From: Acidobacteriota bacterium
Lineage (GTDB): Bacteria > Acidobacteriota > Terriglobia > Terriglobales > Acidobacteriaceae
DNA length: 9,093 nt
Direction of reading: 5' to 3'
NCBI GenBank assembly: GCA_021782675.1
Contig: JAJXUS010000058.1
Location: 1 to 9,093, forward strand
Each line of letters opens with the position of its first letter. The stretch's first letter is position 1. The notes under the pieces were generated by a model. It did not search any database, was not told the DNA's origin, and saw only the letters and a list, made by a program, of their open reading frames with translations. Below, one piece after another: positions 7,839 through 9,093 of the stretch. The position numbers and the translations under genes were made by a program.

Positions 7839-9093
7839 ATGAGTCGATATAAGTTGTTGCCGGAAAGTGTTCCGGCGATGGGAAAAAGTTTTCCTACAGA
7901 TGCCAGCCTTTGCGGCATTTCTTCCCTGGTTGCTCAGCCGGTGGCCATGATGGGCAGCTTGTCTGCCTCGATCTTTCTGTTCATTTCTCTGGCGTTTGCG
8001 CTCGTGGTCTCCGGCTGCGCCGGTGGCGGGCCGGGGGGATTTGGCAGCAGGAACCCATCCCCGGTTGTCTCCATCACGGCCTCACCCGCGACCATCCCAG
8101 CCGGCCAGTCTTCGCAGTTGACCATCGCTGCGGCCAACGCCACCCAGGTGACGGTGACCGGGTCAGATGGCAGTTCTTACACCATGTCTGGCACCGGCGG
8201 GACGAAAAGCGTATCCCCGGCGAAGACCACGACCTACACGGCGACCGCTACGGGTCCGGGAGGAACTGTTTCCTCGCAGACGACGGTCACTGTTTCCACA
8301 TCCGCAGCGCCGACGGTGACGATCACGGCTGACCCGTCCACAGTTTTGCCCGGCGGCTCGTCGGTCCTGACGGTAGCGGCGACCAATGCTACGCAGGTGA
8401 CGATCACCGGCAGCGACGGCAGTTCGTATGCACTGGCCGCGACGGGTGGCACCCAGACGGTAAAGCCAACGGCAACCACCACCTACACCGCAACGGCGAC
8501 CGGTGGGGGCGCTACGGCGACCGCGACCACCGCAGTCACGGTCAGCTCCGCGGACGCTCCGCCGACGGTGACGATCAGCGCCAACCCGACTTCGATTGCT
8601 GCAGGTGGCTCTTCGGTTCTGACGGTTGTTGCCGGCAATGCGACGCAGGTTACGCTGACCGGCAGCGATGGCAGCAGTTATTCCCTTTCGCCCAGCGGCG
8701 GCACGCAGACGGTGACGCCAGCGTCCACGACAACCTACACTGCCACGGCGAAGGGCGCGAACGGTACGGTGACGGCGATGGCAGTTGTTTCGGTTGCGGC
8801 TGCGGCGCCGCCGACCGTCGCGATCTCTGCCAATCCGGCTTCGATCGGAACAGGCCAGTCTTCCGTGCTGACCGTCAGTGCGACCAACGCGACGTCGCTC
8901 ACGGTCACGGGCTCCGATGGAACCACCTATATGCTGCCCTCTGGCGGCGGCACGCAGATGGTGAGCCCATCGTCGACGACCACCTATACGGCAACCGCCT
9001 CTGGTACGGGAGGTAAGGTAACTGCGACGGCGGTCGTGACCGTGACCACGAATCCGACCCCAACGGTCGCCATCACTGCCTCGCCGACGACGA
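7839..9093 (+). CDS. Ig-like-repeat lipoprotein, partial (C-terminus beyond right edge)
   Basis: The frame stays open to the window edge (418 codons from 7839). A hydrophobic stretch followed by VVSGC (Cys codon 8016-8018) is a good lipobox, so the mature protein should be lipid-anchored at the new N-terminal Cys. A short Gly-rich linker leads into tandem 83-84-residue Ig-like units starting at 8061, 8310, 8562, 8811 and 9060. Each runs from PTVxIxAxP through GGSSVLTV, NATQVT, TGSDGSSY and TTTYTATA to a closing VTV strand. The repeat region is rich in Thr, Ser, Ala and Gly, poor in charge and free of Cys, as in surface stalks and adhesins. The start is uncertain: 7839 is the first ATG after the predicted transcription start, with GGTGGAG 11 nt upstream. 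ATG 7950 has better-spaced GGTGG (7940-7944) and gives a normal 22-residue lipoprotein signal, but without Lys/Arg. ATG 7878 is a third choice. The function is probably surface display or adhesion, by inference. Confidence 0.82.
   Translation, partial: MSRYKLLPESVPAMGKSFPTDASLCGISSLVAQPVAMMGSLSASIFLFISLAFALVVSGCAGGGPGGFGSRNPSPVVSITASPATIPAGQSSQLTIAAANATQVTVTGSDGSSYTMSGTGGTKSVSPAKTTTYTATATGPGGTVSSQTTVTVSTSAAPTVTITADPSTVLPGGSSVLTVAATNATQVTITGSDGSSYALAATGGTQTVKPTATTTYTATATGGGATATATTAVTVSSADAPPTVTISANPTSIAAGGSSVLTVVAGNATQVTLTGSDGSSYSLSPSGGTQTVTPASTTTYTATAKGANGTVTAMAVVSVAAAAPPTVAISANPASIGTGQSSVLTVSATNATSLTVTGSDGTTYMLPSGGGTQMVSPSSTTTYTATASGTGGKVTATAVVTVTTNPTPTVAITASPTT
7859..7918 (+). other. Three consecutive inverted repeats at the 5' end of the lipoprotein gene
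   Basis: GCCGGAA-AGTG-TTCCGGC (7859-7876) is a perfect 7-bp stem with a 4-nt loop. GGAAAA-AG-TTTTCC (7881-7894) follows four bases later, and ATGCC (7900-7904) pairs with GGCAT (7914-7918). No T-run follows, so these are not an intrinsic terminator. They lie downstream of the predicted sigma-54 start site and upstream of the alternative start at 7950. They could be structured leader RNA, a DNA-binding dyad, or chance pairing inside the coding sequence. I could not match them to a known riboswitch class. Confidence 0.4.
8061..9093 (+). repeat. Tandem Ig-like coding repeats, period 249-252 bp
   Basis: Units begin at 8061, 8310, 8562, 8811 and 9060 (the last truncated), so periods are 249, 252, 249 and 249 bp. 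The protein core TGSDG and TTTYTATA is kept in all four complete units. Codons differ widely: the Ser of GSDG is TCA, AGC, AGC and TCC. The array is therefore old or under protein-level selection, not a fresh DNA duplication. Confidence 0.85.

Noticed and set aside
7859..7876. Perfect hairpin as an intrinsic terminator for the glycosyltransferase operon
   Set aside because: The stem is followed by GATGGG instead of a T-run and lies inside or just before the next gene.
7772..7950. Known riboswitch (c-di-GMP, cobalamin and others) upstream of the lipoprotein
   Set aside because: I looked for conserved core motifs such as those of the GEMM class and did not find them, so no named RNA is called.
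8234..8926. Minus-strand frames opposite the Ig-like repeats
   Set aside because: They recur with the repeat period and mirror the repeat's own codon pattern, so they are antisense shadows.

Overview
The window is GC-rich, gene-dense bacterial DNA from a Gram-negative-type cell: it encodes an apparent outer-membrane barrel protein and a lipoprotein. The GT-C/GT4 sugar enzymes, the very long TPR-barrel protein and a lipoprotein built from Thr/Ser/Gly-rich Ig-like repeats recall Acidobacteriota (Terriglobales). That assignment is an impression from the protein types; no phylogenetic marker is present.

Layout. On the minus strand, reading leftwards from 2147, are a multi-pass membrane protein (GTG start, 585 aa) resembling GT-C / PTPS-related membrane glycosyltransferases and, overlapping it by 4 bp (ATGA), a small signal-anchored protein that runs off the left edge. 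A 132-bp divergent intergenic region (2148-2279) separates them from a plus-strand pair: a ~1406-aa secreted protein with about 28 TPR-like repeats followed by a probable outer-membrane beta-barrel (2280-6500), and a GT4-type glycosyltransferase (6512-7771) whose ribosome-binding site overlaps the upstream stop codon. After a 67-bp gap holding a good match to a sigma-54 (-24/-12) promoter, a lipoprotein gene starts and continues past the right edge. It carries four complete and one partial Ig-like repeats of 83-84 residues.

How they may work together. The TPR-plus-barrel layout is that of exopolysaccharide export proteins (BcsC, PgaA, PelB). Tight coupling to a GT4 enzyme and divergence from a membrane glycosyltransferase suggest synthesis and export of a surface glycan or glycosylation of a surface component. 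The Ig-repeat lipoprotein has its own putative sigma-54 promoter and may be a separately controlled surface protein. The polysaccharide link is inference: no synthase, polymerase or flippase is in the window.

The least explained stretch is 7772-7950. It combines the sigma-54-like promoter, three consecutive inverted repeats and an ambiguous start codon. No tRNA, rRNA, CRISPR array, insertion sequence or intrinsic terminator was seen.
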